A stretch of DNA of 12,535 nucleotides from Propionibacterium sp. (GCA_012719335.1 JAAYAO010000195.1:1-12535), one strand, 5' to 3'; counted from the stretch's first letter, positions 1-8,204 are shown. Notes: generated by a model from the sequence alone, not told the origin. A program made the numbers and translations.

Positions 1-2649
1 CGCCATCCCGGCGATGAAGGCCCGCACCCCCATCGACTTGCCCGATTGCGGGCCGCCGACGATCGCCACGTTGCCGCCGGCGCCCGACACGTCCACCCAC
101 ATCGGGTCACGACGCTGCTGACGGGGCCGGTCGACCAGCGCCACCGGGGCCTGCAGGCTGCCGTGTGCCCGGGGGTTCGCCACGGTCAGGCCACGACCCT
201 CGATCACCTGCAGTTCGCCGCCGATGAGTTGATCCATGGTGGGCGGGTCGTCCAACGGGGGCAGCCAGACCTGGTGGGCCGGCCAGCCCTTGCCGCGGAG
301 CCGGTCGACCACGATGTCGAGCAGGGTTTCCTCCTCCTGCTCCTCATCGGCCGGTTCCGGTTCGGGTTCGCGCTCGACGACCGGCTCGACACTGATCGGT
401 TCGGGCTCGGGTTCGGGCGGCTCCACCGGGGCGACGTATTCCGGGACGAACTCCAGCACCGGCGGCACCCAGGCATCGCTGGACATCAGGGCGCCGGGTT
501 CTCCGTACCCGCTGGGCCCGGACGATTCCTGCGAGGAGCCGCGCCAGGGCCCGGAGACGTAGGCGGCCTTGAACCGCACCATCGACTGTTCGTACTTCAG
601 GTAACCGTTGCCGGGGGCCGAGGGCAGCTCGTAGGCATCCGGTACCCCCAGCACGATCCGCGACTCGGCCGGCGAGAAGGTGCGCAGACCGATCCGGTAC
701 GACAGGTAGGTGTCCAGACCGCGCAGCTTGGATTCTTCCAGCCGCTGGGTGGCGAGCATCTGGTGCACGCCCAGGGATCGGCCGACCCGGCCGATCATCA
801 TGAAGGTGTCGAGGAACTCGGGGCGGGCGGTGAGCATCTCGGAGAACTCGTCGACCACGATGAACAGGCTCGGCATCGGCGGCAGGTCGGCGCCCTCACG
901 GCGGGCCTCGTCGTAATCCTCACGGTTCTTGAAGTTGCCCGAGGAGGCCAGCACCTCCTGGCGGCGGGCCATTTCGCCCTCGATCGCGTCCTGCATCCGG
1001 TCGACCAGGGTCAGTTCGCCCTCGAGGTTGGTGATCACCGCGCTGACGTGCGGCAGTTCGTCCAGCCCGAGGAAGGTCGCGCCACCCTTGAAGTCGACCA
1101 GGACGAAGTTGAGCTGGTCGGGTGGGTGGGACATCGCCAGACCGAGGACGTGGGTGCGCAGGAACTCCGATTTACCCGAACCGGTCGCGCCGATGCACAA
1201 CCCGTGCGGGCCCCAGCCGCCGAGGGCGGCCTCCTTGATGTCCAGTTCGACCGGACGACCGTCCTCGCCGTTGCCGATCGGCACCCGCAGCCGCTGGTGC
1301 ACCGGACGCAGTTTCCAGGCCTGTCGCACATCGATGGTCAACGGGTCACCGACCCCGACCTGGGCCGGGTAGTCCTTGGGTGGCTCGAAGACCACTTCCT
1401 CACCGTCGGAGTCGTCGTCCTCGGCGACCGCGGTGGTCGGCATCCGGTAGGGCGCCAGCCCGCGGGCGAGCATCTCGGCCATCACCATCGGCAACTGGTC
1501 GGGTTTGCCCAGCGGGGTGCTGGCCACCTGCACCGACTGCTGCCGCCGGTGCAAGGTCAGGTTCTCGGGGTGTACGTCCAGCACCGCGACCCCGGCCTCG
1601 ATGCGCTTGGGGCGCTCCCGCAGCCGGGTCACCTCGATGGTGGTGACGTGCGTGCCGGGGGTGGCCAGCGAATCGGCCGACACCCCGGGTGCCCCGTCCA
1701 CCACCACCACGATCTGGGACGGCACGTGGTCGAGTTGGCTGGTCAACCCCTCGGTGACCTGGGACAACTGGGTGGCGTCGGTGGCGAACATCCGGGTGGC
1801 ACCGACCCCGTCGGTGCGGCTGGGGTGCTGCAGGTGCGGCAACCATTTGACCCACTGCCAGGCGTCGGCGACGTCCGGGGCGGCGCAGACCACCACGGCC
1901 AGGTCGGTGGGGGCGTGCCAGGCCACCGATTGGGCGACCATCGCGTAGGCCAGCCGGCGTTCGGCCTCGACATCACCGACCAGTTGGACGTAGTTGAACC
2001 CCTTCAGGCTGAGCGCCAGCGGCACCCCGGGCACGGTGCGGTGGGTGCGCATGAACCGGCGCAGGGCCCCGGTGGTGAGCGGTTCGAGGTCCTCGATCGG
2101 TTTCGATTCGGGCGGGGTGATGCGTTGGGCGAACTGTTGCGGGCCGACCGAGATCCGCACCGAGGCGAAGTCGTCGGCGTCGGTGCGCCGCTCCCACATC
2201 CGGCGGTGGCCGGCCAGTGACCACAGGTCCTGCGGGGCGGGGTGGCGCCACAGGGTGGCCTTGCGCTGGGCCTCGGCGGTGGCCCGCACCTTCTTGCGGG
2301 TTTGGCCCAGGTAGCGGAAGTAGTCGCGACGGGCGCCGTCGAGTTGTTGGGCCTGGTCGTCGTTGCCGCGGCCGGTCTGGGAGAGCATCATGCCGAGCAT
2401 CGAGATGCCGTACATGCCGCCCATCACCCCGCGCAGCACATTGCCGCCGCCGGCGCCGCTCATCATCATCATCGCCATCGCACCGGCGCCGGCCACCATC
2501 GGCAGCATCCGCAGAATGGCGCCGAAATTGCGTCCGGTGACCGGGGGCGGCACCTCGGGTGGGGACTCCAACAACAGGTCGCCGCGCGGGTGCGGCGGCG
2601 GCTGGGCCCGCTTGGGCCGGTTGAAGGTGATCACTCCCACGAGGGACAT
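1..2649 (-). CDS. eccC: EccC, FtsK/SpoIIIE-type ATPase of the ESX type VII secretion system (C-terminus off the left edge)
   Basis: EccC is the membrane-anchored motor of the ESX channel and binds the C-terminal signals of WXG100 substrates. The window holds the first 883 codons, read without a stop from ATG at 2649 to base 1. Two hydrophobic segments lie at about residues 44-64 and 71-90; the first contains a methionine-rich run (MAMMMM, 58-63). The first ATPase domain has P-loop GATGSGKS at 487-494 and Walker B IVVDEF with D600/E601. An acidic Glu/Pro-rich linker follows at about 740-773. The second ATPase begins with GGPQSGKS at 865-872, so the Ca and Cb halves are fused in one chain; fused EccC proteins are usually about 1,300 residues, so the third domain should lie outside the window. 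No Shine-Dalgarno sequence precedes the ATG. A downstream GTG at codon 4 or 6 cannot be excluded as start. It diverges from eccD. Confidence 0.95.
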   Translation of the reverse strand, partial: MSLVGVITFNRPKRAQPPPHPRGDLLLESPPEVPPPVTGRNFGAILRMLPMVAGAGAMAMMMMSGAGGGNVLRGVMGGMYGISMLGMMLSQTGRGNDDQAQQLDGARRDYFRYLGQTRKKVRATAEAQRKATLWRHPAPQDLWSLAGHRRMWERRTDADDFASVRISVGPQQFAQRITPPESKPIEDLEPLTTGALRRFMRTHRTVPGVPLALSLKGFNYVQLVGDVEAERRLAYAMVAQSVAWHAPTDLAVVVCAAPDVADAWQWVKWLPHLQHPSRTDGVGATRMFATDATQLSQVTEGLTSQLDHVPSQIVVVVDGAPGVSADSLATPGTHVTTIEVTRLRERPKRIEAGVAVLDVHPENLTLHRRQQSVQVASTPLGKPDQLPMVMAEMLARGLAPYRMPTTAVAEDDDSDGEEVVFEPPKDYPAQVGVGDPLTIDVRQAWKLRPVHQRLRVPIGNGEDGRPVELDIKEAALGGWGPHGLCIGATGSGKSEFLRTHVLGLAMSHPPDQLNFVLVDFKGGATFLGLDELPHVSAVITNLEGELTLVDRMQDAIEGEMARRQEVLASSGNFKNREDYDEARREGADLPPMPSLFIVVDEFSEMLTARPEFLDTFMMIGRVGRSLGVHQMLATQRLEESKLRGLDTYLSYRIGLRTFSPAESRIVLGVPDAYELPSAPGNGYLKYEQSMVRFKAAYVSGPWRGSSQESSGPSGYGEPGALMSSDAWVPPVLEFVPEYVAPVEPPEPEPEPISVEPVVEREPEPEPADEEQEEETLLDIVVDRLRGKGWPAHQVWLPPLDDPPTMDQLIGGELQVIEGRGLTVANPRAHGSLQAPVALVDRPRQQRRDPMWVDVSGAGGNVAIVGGPQSGKSMGVRAFIAGMA

Positions 2650-2691
2650 GAAACCAGAGTGCTGGCCCAGAGGTCGGTACGCTTCAGCACT
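2650..2691. promoter_or_regulatory. Divergent eccC/eccD control region with inverted repeat
   Basis: Only 42 bp separate the proposed eccC ATG (minus) and eccD GTG (plus). The gap contains a perfect 7-bp inverted repeat, AGTGCTG at 2658-2664 and CAGCACT at 2685-2691, with 20 bp between the arms; the right arm abuts the eccD start. A TANNNT-type -10 candidate (TACGCT, 2678-2683) sits 8 bp before the GTG, and neither gene has a clear ribosome binding site. This fits leaderless transcription of eccD and possibly an operator. The promoter and operator roles are inference. Confidence 0.4.
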
Positions 2692-4062
2692 GTGAGCACA
2701 ACCACTGGTGAGGATCTGGCCCGGGTGACGGTGATTTCGCCCACGCGGCGAATCGACCTCGCCCTGCCCGGCGGCACCACCCTGGGCGAGTTGTTGCCCA
2801 ACATCATCCGGTTCTCCGGTTACGAGAGCGGCACCGCCAACGAGGCGGTGCACACCTGGGTGTTGCAGCGCTTCGGTGAGGATCCGCTCGATCCGACCAA
2901 ACTGGTTTCGTCGCTGAACATTCGCGACGGGGAGACCCTGCACCTGCGCCAGCGCGACGCGTCGATGCCCGATGCGGCCTTCGACGATGTGGTGGACGCG
3001 GTGGCGACCGCCACCACCACCCAGCCGGCCTGGCAGCCACGGCACAGCCGCCGGGTGGCGTTGCTGGTGCTGGCCGCGTTGGTGGTGGGTATTCCGGCGC
3101 TGCTGTTGTTGAGCCTGCCGTCGCTGGCCTCGGCGGTGATCGCGCTGACCGTGTCGGTGGGTCTGGGCATCACCGCGATTCTGCTGTCGCGGGCCTTCGA
3201 CAAGGCCCAGGTCGCCGCGGCGATGGCCTGGATGGCGGTGGCGCTGGCCGGGCTGGGTGGGTTCTTCCTGTTACCCGCGGCGCTGCCGATCGCCCTGCTC
3301 ACCGCGGCGGCGGTGGTGTTGGTGGTGGCCGGGGCGATGGCCCTGGGTGCCCAGGTGCACACCTATCAATTCATGGCGGTCGCGGTGACCGCCCTGGTGT
3401 TCGTGGTGGTCACGATGATCATCGTGCTGACCACCGGCAAGGCCGTGGCGGTGTCGGCGGTCGGGTTGGTGTTGGTGCTGGCGGTCACCCCGCTGTTGCC
3501 GTCACTGTGTTTCGCCCTGGCCCAGGTGGCGATGCCGAACCTGCCGACCACCAGCGAACAGTTGATGGCCGATGACGAACCGGTGCAGGCCGACATCGTG
3601 GTGCGGGCGGTGACCGCCGACAAGTTGCTCAGCGCGCTGCTGTTGGCCACCGCGATCGTGTCGGTGGTGCTGGCGATTCCGGTGATTCTGGACGGGCACT
3701 GGTCGAACCTGGCGCTGACCGGGGCGGCCGGCCTGGCCCTGATGCTGCGCGCCCGCGCCTTCGTCGGGTTGTCCCAGCGGCTGTCGCTGCTGATCGCCGG
3801 CATTCTGATCAGCTTCGCCACCCTGGGGTACTGGGCCTGGACCAGCGAACCGTCCATCACCCGCACCGCCATCGCCACCGGCATTCTGGTGTTGGCCGCG
3901 ATGCTGCTCGGGGTGTACGCAGCCTCGATGTACAACGTCATCGTCAGCCCGCAATGGGGCCGTTTCGGCGACATCTTCGAATGGCTCGCCCTGCTGGCGA
4001 TGGTGCCCTTGCTGTTGCAGGTGCTGAACCTCTACATGTGGGCCTACGGCCTCAGCGGCTGA
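2692..4062 (+). CDS. eccD: EccD, polytopic membrane channel component of the ESX system
   Basis: EccD is the multi-spanning inner-membrane subunit of the ESX complex, with a cytosolic ubiquitin-like domain that contacts the other Ecc proteins. The 456-residue product has this layout: residues 1-90 are a small beta-rich domain (RVTVISPTRRIDLALPGG, later IRDGETLHL) matching the ubiquitin-like fold; a linker of about 30 residues follows; from about residue 121 to the end the chain is a succession of hydrophobic helices, consistent with the usual eleven. The length is normal for the family. The frame stays open far upstream through the antisense of eccC, so the start had to be chosen: GTG at 2692 places the ubiquitin-like domain at the N-terminus and avoids overlapping eccC. 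No Shine-Dalgarno is visible. The last 11 bases overlap the convergent cutC remnant. Confidence 0.93.
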   Translation: MSTTTGEDLARVTVISPTRRIDLALPGGTTLGELLPNIIRFSGYESGTANEAVHTWVLQRFGEDPLDPTKLVSSLNIRDGETLHLRQRDASMPDAAFDDVVDAVATATTTQPAWQPRHSRRVALLVLAALVVGIPALLLLSLPSLASAVIALTVSVGLGITAILLSRAFDKAQVAAAMAWMAVALAGLGGFFLLPAALPIALLTAAAVVLVVAGAMALGAQVHTYQFMAVAVTALVFVVVTMIIVLTTGKAVAVSAVGLVLVLAVTPLLPSLCFALAQVAMPNLPTTSEQLMADDEPVQADIVVRAVTADKLLSALLLATAIVSVVLAIPVILDGHWSNLALTGAAGLALMLRARAFVGLSQRLSLLIAGILISFATLGYWAWTSEPSITRTAIATGILVLAAMLLGVYAASMYNVIVSPQWGRFGDIFEWLALLAMVPLLLQVLNLYMWAYGLSG

Positions 4063-4377
4063 TCAGATTCCTCCACCGGGCCACGAGCGCGGCGTCCACG
4101 CGGGCCCGGAAGGAGCCGCCCGGACGGGCCGGTGAGCCGATGTGAAGGCACGGACGTCGGCCGCCACCAACCCCGGTAGGTGTTCCGGGCGCAACCCATC
4201 ACCGGTCATGATCAACCGCGCCATCTCCGGGTCACCCGCCCGGCGGCGCAGGGCGTCGAGCCCCGCGGTCACGCCGTGCGCCGAACCGGCGGTCAGCACC
4301 TGGCTGAGGCCGGGCAACGTGCGCACATCCCGCCAGGCCCGTCCGGGGCCCCACGGGGAGGCGGATGTCACCGGCAC
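4052..4377 (-). pseudogene. cutC: cutC remnant: C-terminal half, frameshifted
   Basis: A minus-strand frame from GTG 4377 reads 104 codons to a stop at 4063-4065. Several segments resemble the C-terminal half of CutC: LSQVLTAGSAHGVTAGLDAL (family pattern VLTSGG...ALEGL) and IMTGDGLRPEHLPGLVAADV (family pattern I-MAGGGVR-EN). In the reading frame its tail is unconvincing. Shifting frame at the GGG run around 4119-4122 gives FRARVDAALVARWRNLIS and a stop at 4052-4054, which looks like a genuine CutC C-terminus. The N-terminal half of about 120 residues is missing; upstream in the same frame is the stop of the 4381-5091 gene. Conserved Gly and His positions are altered. CutC proteins were named for copper homeostasis, though that role is disputed. 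This is read as a decayed fragment left beside the ESX genes. A short functional protein, or a single-base sequencing error in an already truncated gene, are alternatives. Confidence 0.6.
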
Positions 4378-4380
4378 GGC

Positions 4381-5091
4381 TCACCCGCCGAACAACAGTT
4401 GGTACTCGGTCTGGGTGGGTGGCAGCGCCAACCGCAGCAACCGGCGGGGGGTGGCCAGCGCGACCTCCGAGTCGGACAGGTCGGTGACGGTGCGCAACTG
4501 GGCCTGGTTCAACGCGTAGGCCCGGCGCAGATTGTCCGAGGTGCGGCCGTCGACCGGTGACACCAGCGCCAGGTCACAGGAGCGCAGCGCGAACACCGAC
4601 CCCGATTGGGCCGCGTCGACGCAGGTGAGCATCGCCTGCCAGGGGCCGAGTTGTTCCTGCACGCCGTCGTACCAGTCGGCGTCGTCCACGATCAGCGACG
4701 GCCGATAGGGCCGCCCGGCGCCGGGGGCGACCGAATCCTTGCCGAGCAGTTCGGCGGTGCCACCGCAGGCGGTGATCCGGTCGACCAGGCTCTGCCAGGA
4801 CGCCGGGTCGTTGGCGAAGATCGACACGTGCGCACCCAGCGAGATCGCCCGGAAGGTGAGCAGCCAGGTGACGTACTGCGGCACCGCGAGCAGCACCCGG
4901 GTCGGTTGGGAGCGGAACAGCCGCACCGTCACCGGCCCCTTGTTGCCCTCCCCGAGCACCATTCCGGACGGACCGGTGCGCACCACCGGGTTGTCCACCG
5001 GAGCCGCCGCCGGCAGCACCCACTCGGTATCGGTCGCGGGGGTGTCCCCGGTCTGCTCGGGCAGGTCCCACCCGCTGAAGTCCTGGGTCAT
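4381..5091 (-). CDS. ESX-locus companion protein of unknown function, translationally coupled to eccE
   Basis: This 236-residue protein belongs to no family I can name firmly. Its ATG overlaps the eccE stop by four bases (ATGA) and GAGGAG lies 7 bases upstream, so it is translated with eccE and probably serves the same machine. It has no signal peptide and no convincing membrane helix, so it should be cytosolic. Residues 1-45 are acidic and probably disordered. From about 53 on alternating beta/alpha segments appear: VTVRLF (54-59), RVLLAV (65-70), a helix, AHVSIFAN (88-94), then PSLIVDDADW (131-140), which resembles a Walker B strand. The C-terminus reads VALATPRRLLRLALPP (210-225). No GxxxxGKS/T P-loop is present. 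The layout could be a degenerate P-loop fold related to the EccC ATPase modules. That is inference from pattern only. Confidence 0.8.
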   Translation of the reverse strand: MTQDFSGWDLPEQTGDTPATDTEWVLPAAAPVDNPVVRTGPSGMVLGEGNKGPVTVRLFRSQPTRVLLAVPQYVTWLLTFRAISLGAHVSIFANDPASWQSLVDRITACGGTAELLGKDSVAPGAGRPYRPSLIVDDADWYDGVQEQLGPWQAMLTCVDAAQSGSVFALRSCDLALVSPVDGRTSDNLRRAYALNQAQLRTVTDLSDSEVALATPRRLLRLALPPTQTEYQLLFGG

Positions 5092-6254
5092 GCCACCGCT
5101 CCTCGACCCAGCGGCACCGTGGCCAGCATGGTCGGCACCTGGACGCCCCCGGCCGGGCCGAACCTGACCTCACCGGCCATCACCGCGGTGACGTGGTCGA
5201 CCGCGGGCCCGGCGGTGGCCTCGTTCGGGGTGACCAGCCGGATGCCCCCGGTGGCCGGGTGTTTCGGTGACAGGGTGTAGGACGTGATCGCGAACAGCAC
5301 CGGTGCCGAGGCGACCGCCTGCAGCAATCGGCCGTAGCCCAGGGATGCGCTCGCCCCCCAGCCGGTGATCACCCGGCCGGTGTGCAGCAGGCCGTCGCAG
5401 GTCCAGTGCTGCCAGTCCTCCCGGGACCGTTCGGCGTAGGCGTCCGGCCCCGATCCGGAGGTCAGCGCCAGCACCTCGTAGATCTCCACCGGGTTCAGCG
5501 CCCGGGTTTCGATGCCCTGACGTTTCAGCACCGTCTGCACCCGATGCAGCCCGAACCGCAGGGTGGCGTAGATGCCGTCGGACCCGGCACCGCGCCGGGT
5601 GACCGCCGGGATGCACAGCCTCGGGTCGAGCCGCACGCACAACCAGGTGCGCTGCACCGTGGGCGGCACCTGACCGGCGGTCACCTCGCGGTAGGCCTGC
5701 CCGGCCGGGGAGTTCGGCCCGAGCAGGGCGGTGGTGGGGGCCGGCACCGTGTAGGTGACCACCTGCACCCCTTCGAACACCACGTCGTCCTGCCGGGTCA
5801 GGCCGCTGAGGGCGGCCAGGTTCAGCTCCTCGCCCTTGTCGGCGAGCAGGTGTTCGTCCGAGCTGAGCGCCAGCACGGCCGACCAGGCGGTGCCGTCGGT
5901 GATCACCCCGACCTCGTCACCGCGTCCGGTGAGGGTTTGGCTGACCGCCAGCCCGGGCACCCACTGGGCCAGCGGCACCAGGTCGTAGGGCACCCCGGCG
6001 GTGTCGGCGCGGTTGCCGGTGCGTCGGCCGTAGGCGAGCCGGGCGCGCAGTGCCGACAGCAGGGAGCGTCCCCCGATCGGGATCATCAACACCGCGGCGA
6101 TCACCACCACCGCCGCACCGACCGCGAACCCGACCGGGCTGCCGGTGAGGAAACACAGCAGGGCCACCAGCAGCGCGATCTCGAGCACCAGCCAGCGCCC
6201 CACGCCACGCAACCCGCCGTGACGCTGCGGATGCGCCGCGAGTTGGTCGGCCAT
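5088..6254 (-). CDS. eccE: EccE, membrane component of the ESX secretion complex
   Basis: EccE is the peripheral subunit of the ESX membrane complex. The 388-residue product begins with a short polar N-terminus, then two adjacent hydrophobic helices at about residues 20-36 and 39-58, followed by a long soluble domain, which is the EccE architecture. A segment near the C-terminal third, ERSREDWQHWTCDGLLHTGR, matches the family's conserved region of the form (R)EHW..W....L.H. The open frame extends upstream to 6365, but ATG at 6254 has a near-perfect Shine-Dalgarno (AGGAGG, four bases before the start) and gives a normal N-terminus. It diverges from eccB and is followed with a 4-bp overlap by the unknown companion gene. 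Length is within the family range. Confidence 0.88.
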   Translation of the reverse strand: MADQLAAHPQRHGGLRGVGRWLVLEIALLVALLCFLTGSPVGFAVGAAVVVIAAVLMIPIGGRSLLSALRARLAYGRRTGNRADTAGVPYDLVPLAQWVPGLAVSQTLTGRGDEVGVITDGTAWSAVLALSSDEHLLADKGEELNLAALSGLTRQDDVVFEGVQVVTYTVPAPTTALLGPNSPAGQAYREVTAGQVPPTVQRTWLCVRLDPRLCIPAVTRRGAGSDGIYATLRFGLHRVQTVLKRQGIETRALNPVEIYEVLALTSGSGPDAYAERSREDWQHWTCDGLLHTGRVITGWGASASLGYGRLLQAVASAPVLFAITSYTLSPKHPATGGIRLVTPNEATAGPAVDHVTAVMAGEVRFGPAGGVQVPTMLATVPLGRGAVA

Positions 6255-6358
6255 GTCCCCTCCTGTGACCTCGGACGGCACATACTCTATGGGCAGTCGG
6301 ATCATAGGCTGACCCAACGAACACCGATCCGACCGATGCGGCGAAGGGAACCCGACAG
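6255..6358. promoter_or_regulatory. Divergent eccE/eccB promoter region
   Basis: These 104 bp separate the starts of eccE (minus) and eccB (plus) and should hold both promoters. TANNNT-type -10 candidates are TAGGCT at 6305-6310 on the plus strand, and TAGAGT (6289-6284) and TATGAT (6306-6301) on the minus strand. None has a convincing -35 partner at 17 bp. A short inverted repeat, CTATG (6287-6291) and CATAG (6303-6307), lies between them. This is the most AT-rich patch nearby. Specific promoter assignment is uncertain. Confidence 0.35.
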
Positions 6359-7714
6359 ATGGCAACGCGCAAGGACCTCCTCAAGGCCCACGCGTTCGTC
6401 ACCGAACGGCTCAAGGCCGCGCTGGTCAGCCGCCGACCCGACGACGCCGAACGTCCGCTGCGCCGGTTGGGCACCGGACTGTTCGCCTCGGTGATGATCG
6501 GGGTGCTGATCACCGCCGGTTTCGGCGTGGTCGGGCTGATCCGCGGCGGCACGTCCACCTCGTGGCAGAACAACGATCACGTGATCGTGAACTCCCAGAC
6601 CGGGGCGGTGTTCGCCTACCTGGCCGGGGAGTTGTACCCGGCGGCCAACATCACCTCGGCGAGGCTGGCCACCGGCGGGGCGGATCTGAAGACGCTGAAG
6701 TCGCGCTCCCTGCGCGGGTTCCCCGAACAGAACCCGATCGGCATCCCCGGCGCGCCGAAACAGTTGCCCGACCCCGCCTCGATGAGTGCCTACCCGTTAC
6801 GGGTGTGCAGCACCGAACCGGACGACCAGGGGCAGCGGTTCACCACCCTGGAGGTTGGGGACGGGGAGGTGCCGGATACGAACGTGACCTTCGCCGCCCG
6901 GGATTCGTCCGGCAACGTGTATCTGGTCACCCACGGCCGGGCCCACCCGGCCCCCACCCCCGAGGGCAGCGCGATTCCGCCGGTGCTGTCCTATCTGGGG
7001 TTCACCACCGTGATGGAGCCCGGTGACCGCTTCCTGAACACCCTGCCCTCCGGCAGCCCACTGGAGCCGTTGGAGATCCCGAAGTTCGGGGAGCAGTCGG
7101 TGCGGCCACCCAATGCCGGGTCGACCACGATCGGTTCGTTGTTCCACGTGGACGGCGCCACCACCACCTATTACGTGTTGCTGGAGCACGGCCTGGCCGA
7201 GATCGCTCCCCTGGAGAGTGCGGTGCTGGCGTCCGGCCACGACCTGACCAGCACCGCGATCAGCGCCTCCGAGGCGGCCCGGGTGATGGGCACCGAGCAG
7301 ATCTCCCGGCCCGACATTCCGCGCACCATGCCCGAACCCGACCGGTCGGTGTCCGACCCGAGCAACGCCTCGGTGTGTGCGTCCTGGCCGGAGGCCGATG
7401 CCGAACCCCGGTTGGCGTTGGCGGTGGACACCCCGCAAGTGACCACCACCTCCCGGACGGTGCGCAGCGCGGATCTGGTGGTGATGCCCACCCTGCACGG
7501 GGCGCTGGTCACCACCGAGGCCGGTGACACCGCGATTCTGCTCACCGAGTCGAAGCGGTTCGGGATCGCCGCCACCGAGGATCAGGCGGCCCTGGGCTAC
7601 GCCGAACTGACCCCCGAACCCATTCCGACCGAGATTCTCACCCTGATTCCCGAGGGCCTGGAACCTGGCGGGATGTTGTCCAAGGAGGCGGCCCTACAGC
7701 CGGTGGGCGGGTGA
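6359..7714 (+). CDS. eccB: EccB, ESX complex component with periplasmic-type domain
   Basis: EccB spans the membrane once and places most of its mass on the outer side of the ESX channel. The 451-residue product has a short basic cytosolic N-terminus (MATRKDLLKAHAFVTERLKAAL, typical of the family, with the R-x-Q/K-x-x-A-x-x-F-x-x-x-R/K-x-x-x-A-L style), one transmembrane helix at about residues 39-61, then an extracytoplasmic domain. Two cysteines in that domain, C150 in RVCSTEP and C340 in SVCASWPE, sit where EccB1 has its conserved disulfide. The ATG at 6359 follows AAGGGAA with 8 bases spacing. It lies upstream of the WXG100 genes on the same strand, with a 172-bp gap. The length is slightly below the 470-500 residues common in mycobacteria. 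Confidence 0.93.
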   Translation: MATRKDLLKAHAFVTERLKAALVSRRPDDAERPLRRLGTGLFASVMIGVLITAGFGVVGLIRGGTSTSWQNNDHVIVNSQTGAVFAYLAGELYPAANITSARLATGGADLKTLKSRSLRGFPEQNPIGIPGAPKQLPDPASMSAYPLRVCSTEPDDQGQRFTTLEVGDGEVPDTNVTFAARDSSGNVYLVTHGRAHPAPTPEGSAIPPVLSYLGFTTVMEPGDRFLNTLPSGSPLEPLEIPKFGEQSVRPPNAGSTTIGSLFHVDGATTTYYVLLEHGLAEIAPLESAVLASGHDLTSTAISASEAARVMGTEQISRPDIPRTMPEPDRSVSDPSNASVCASWPEADAEPRLALAVDTPQVTTTSRTVRSADLVVMPTLHGALVTTEAGDTAILLTESKRFGIAATEDQAALGYAELTPEPIPTEILTLIPEGLEPGGMLSKEAALQPVGG

Positions 7715-7886
7715 CCACAGGTGGTCTGAGCCCCCGTACTCAATTCCGTTCGGAAGCCGGAATCGGGCTCAACCTCTGACCCACCTGCCCGTTAGTGTCG
7801 AAAACAGATGGAACGCCGGATGCGAAACGCGCGTCAGGTTCACACGTAAGCGGGCGGAAGCCCGAAACTACTTGGAGGACATCATC
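7715..7886 (+). promoter_or_regulatory. Leader of the WXG100 genes with hairpin and possible promoter
   Basis: This 172-bp gap before the esx pair contains a TANNNT -10 candidate, TAGTGT at 7793-7798, without a clear -35. A small hairpin, CGGGC-GGAA-GCCCG at 7851-7864, lies just before the GGAGG ribosome binding site (7874-7878) and could affect leader stability or translation. The gap and the strong RBS suggest separate, high expression of the esx genes relative to eccB. Promoter position is inference. Confidence 0.35.
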
Positions 7887-8204
7887 ATGTCGGGTAACAC
7901 CTCTGTTGACCGCGCAGAAATGGCCAAGGCGGCCGGCCAGATCGAAGAATCGGCCAACGCCATCGACGGTGTGCAGCGCAACCTGCAGAGCCGCGTCCAG
8001 GGCCTGATCGGCTCGGGCTGGCAGGGCAACGCCGCGCAGGCCTTCCTGAACGCCTTCACCGACTTCGACAGCCAGTTCGCCCGCGTGCAGCAGGCTCTGG
8101 TCGGTATCCACGAGAACCTCTCGTCGACCCAGATGCAGTACACCAGCACCGAAGATGCCCAGGCCCAGTCGACCAACGCGATCTCCGCGATCCTCAACGG
8201 CTGA
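7887..8204 (+). CDS. esxB: WXG100 protein, EsxB (CFP-10)-like ESX substrate
   Basis: This 105-residue protein is a small helical-hairpin substrate of the ESX system, expected to form a heterodimer with the next gene product. The turn motif is WQG at residues 45-47, flanked by two amphipathic helices. The C-terminal region carries Y85-T-S-T-E89, the YxxxD/E type VII export signal, followed by an AQAQ-type tail placed as in CFP-10. ATG at 7887 is chosen over a TTG at 7872 because GGAGG lies 8 bases upstream of the ATG. Codons are strongly biased to the GC-ending preferred forms (AAC, ATC, CTG, CAG), in line with high expression. The ortholog name is by similarity of layout, not by proven identity. 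Confidence 0.93.
   Translation: MSGNTSVDRAEMAKAAGQIEESANAIDGVQRNLQSRVQGLIGSGWQGNAAQAFLNAFTDFDSQFARVQQALVGIHENLSSTQMQYTSTEDAQAQSTNAISAILNG

Noticed and set aside
46..2220. 724-codon plus-strand open frame
   Set aside because: It is exactly antisense to eccC, is rich in His, Gly, Arg and Val as expected for a GC-rich shadow frame, and shows no domain; eccC has clear Walker motifs.
2242..2691. Long N-terminal extension of eccD
   Set aside because: The frame is open upstream but overlaps eccC completely and would put 150 low-complexity residues before the ubiquitin-like domain.
5382..6494. 370-codon plus-strand open frame
   Set aside because: Antisense to eccE and running into eccB in another frame; low-complexity composition without recognisable motifs.
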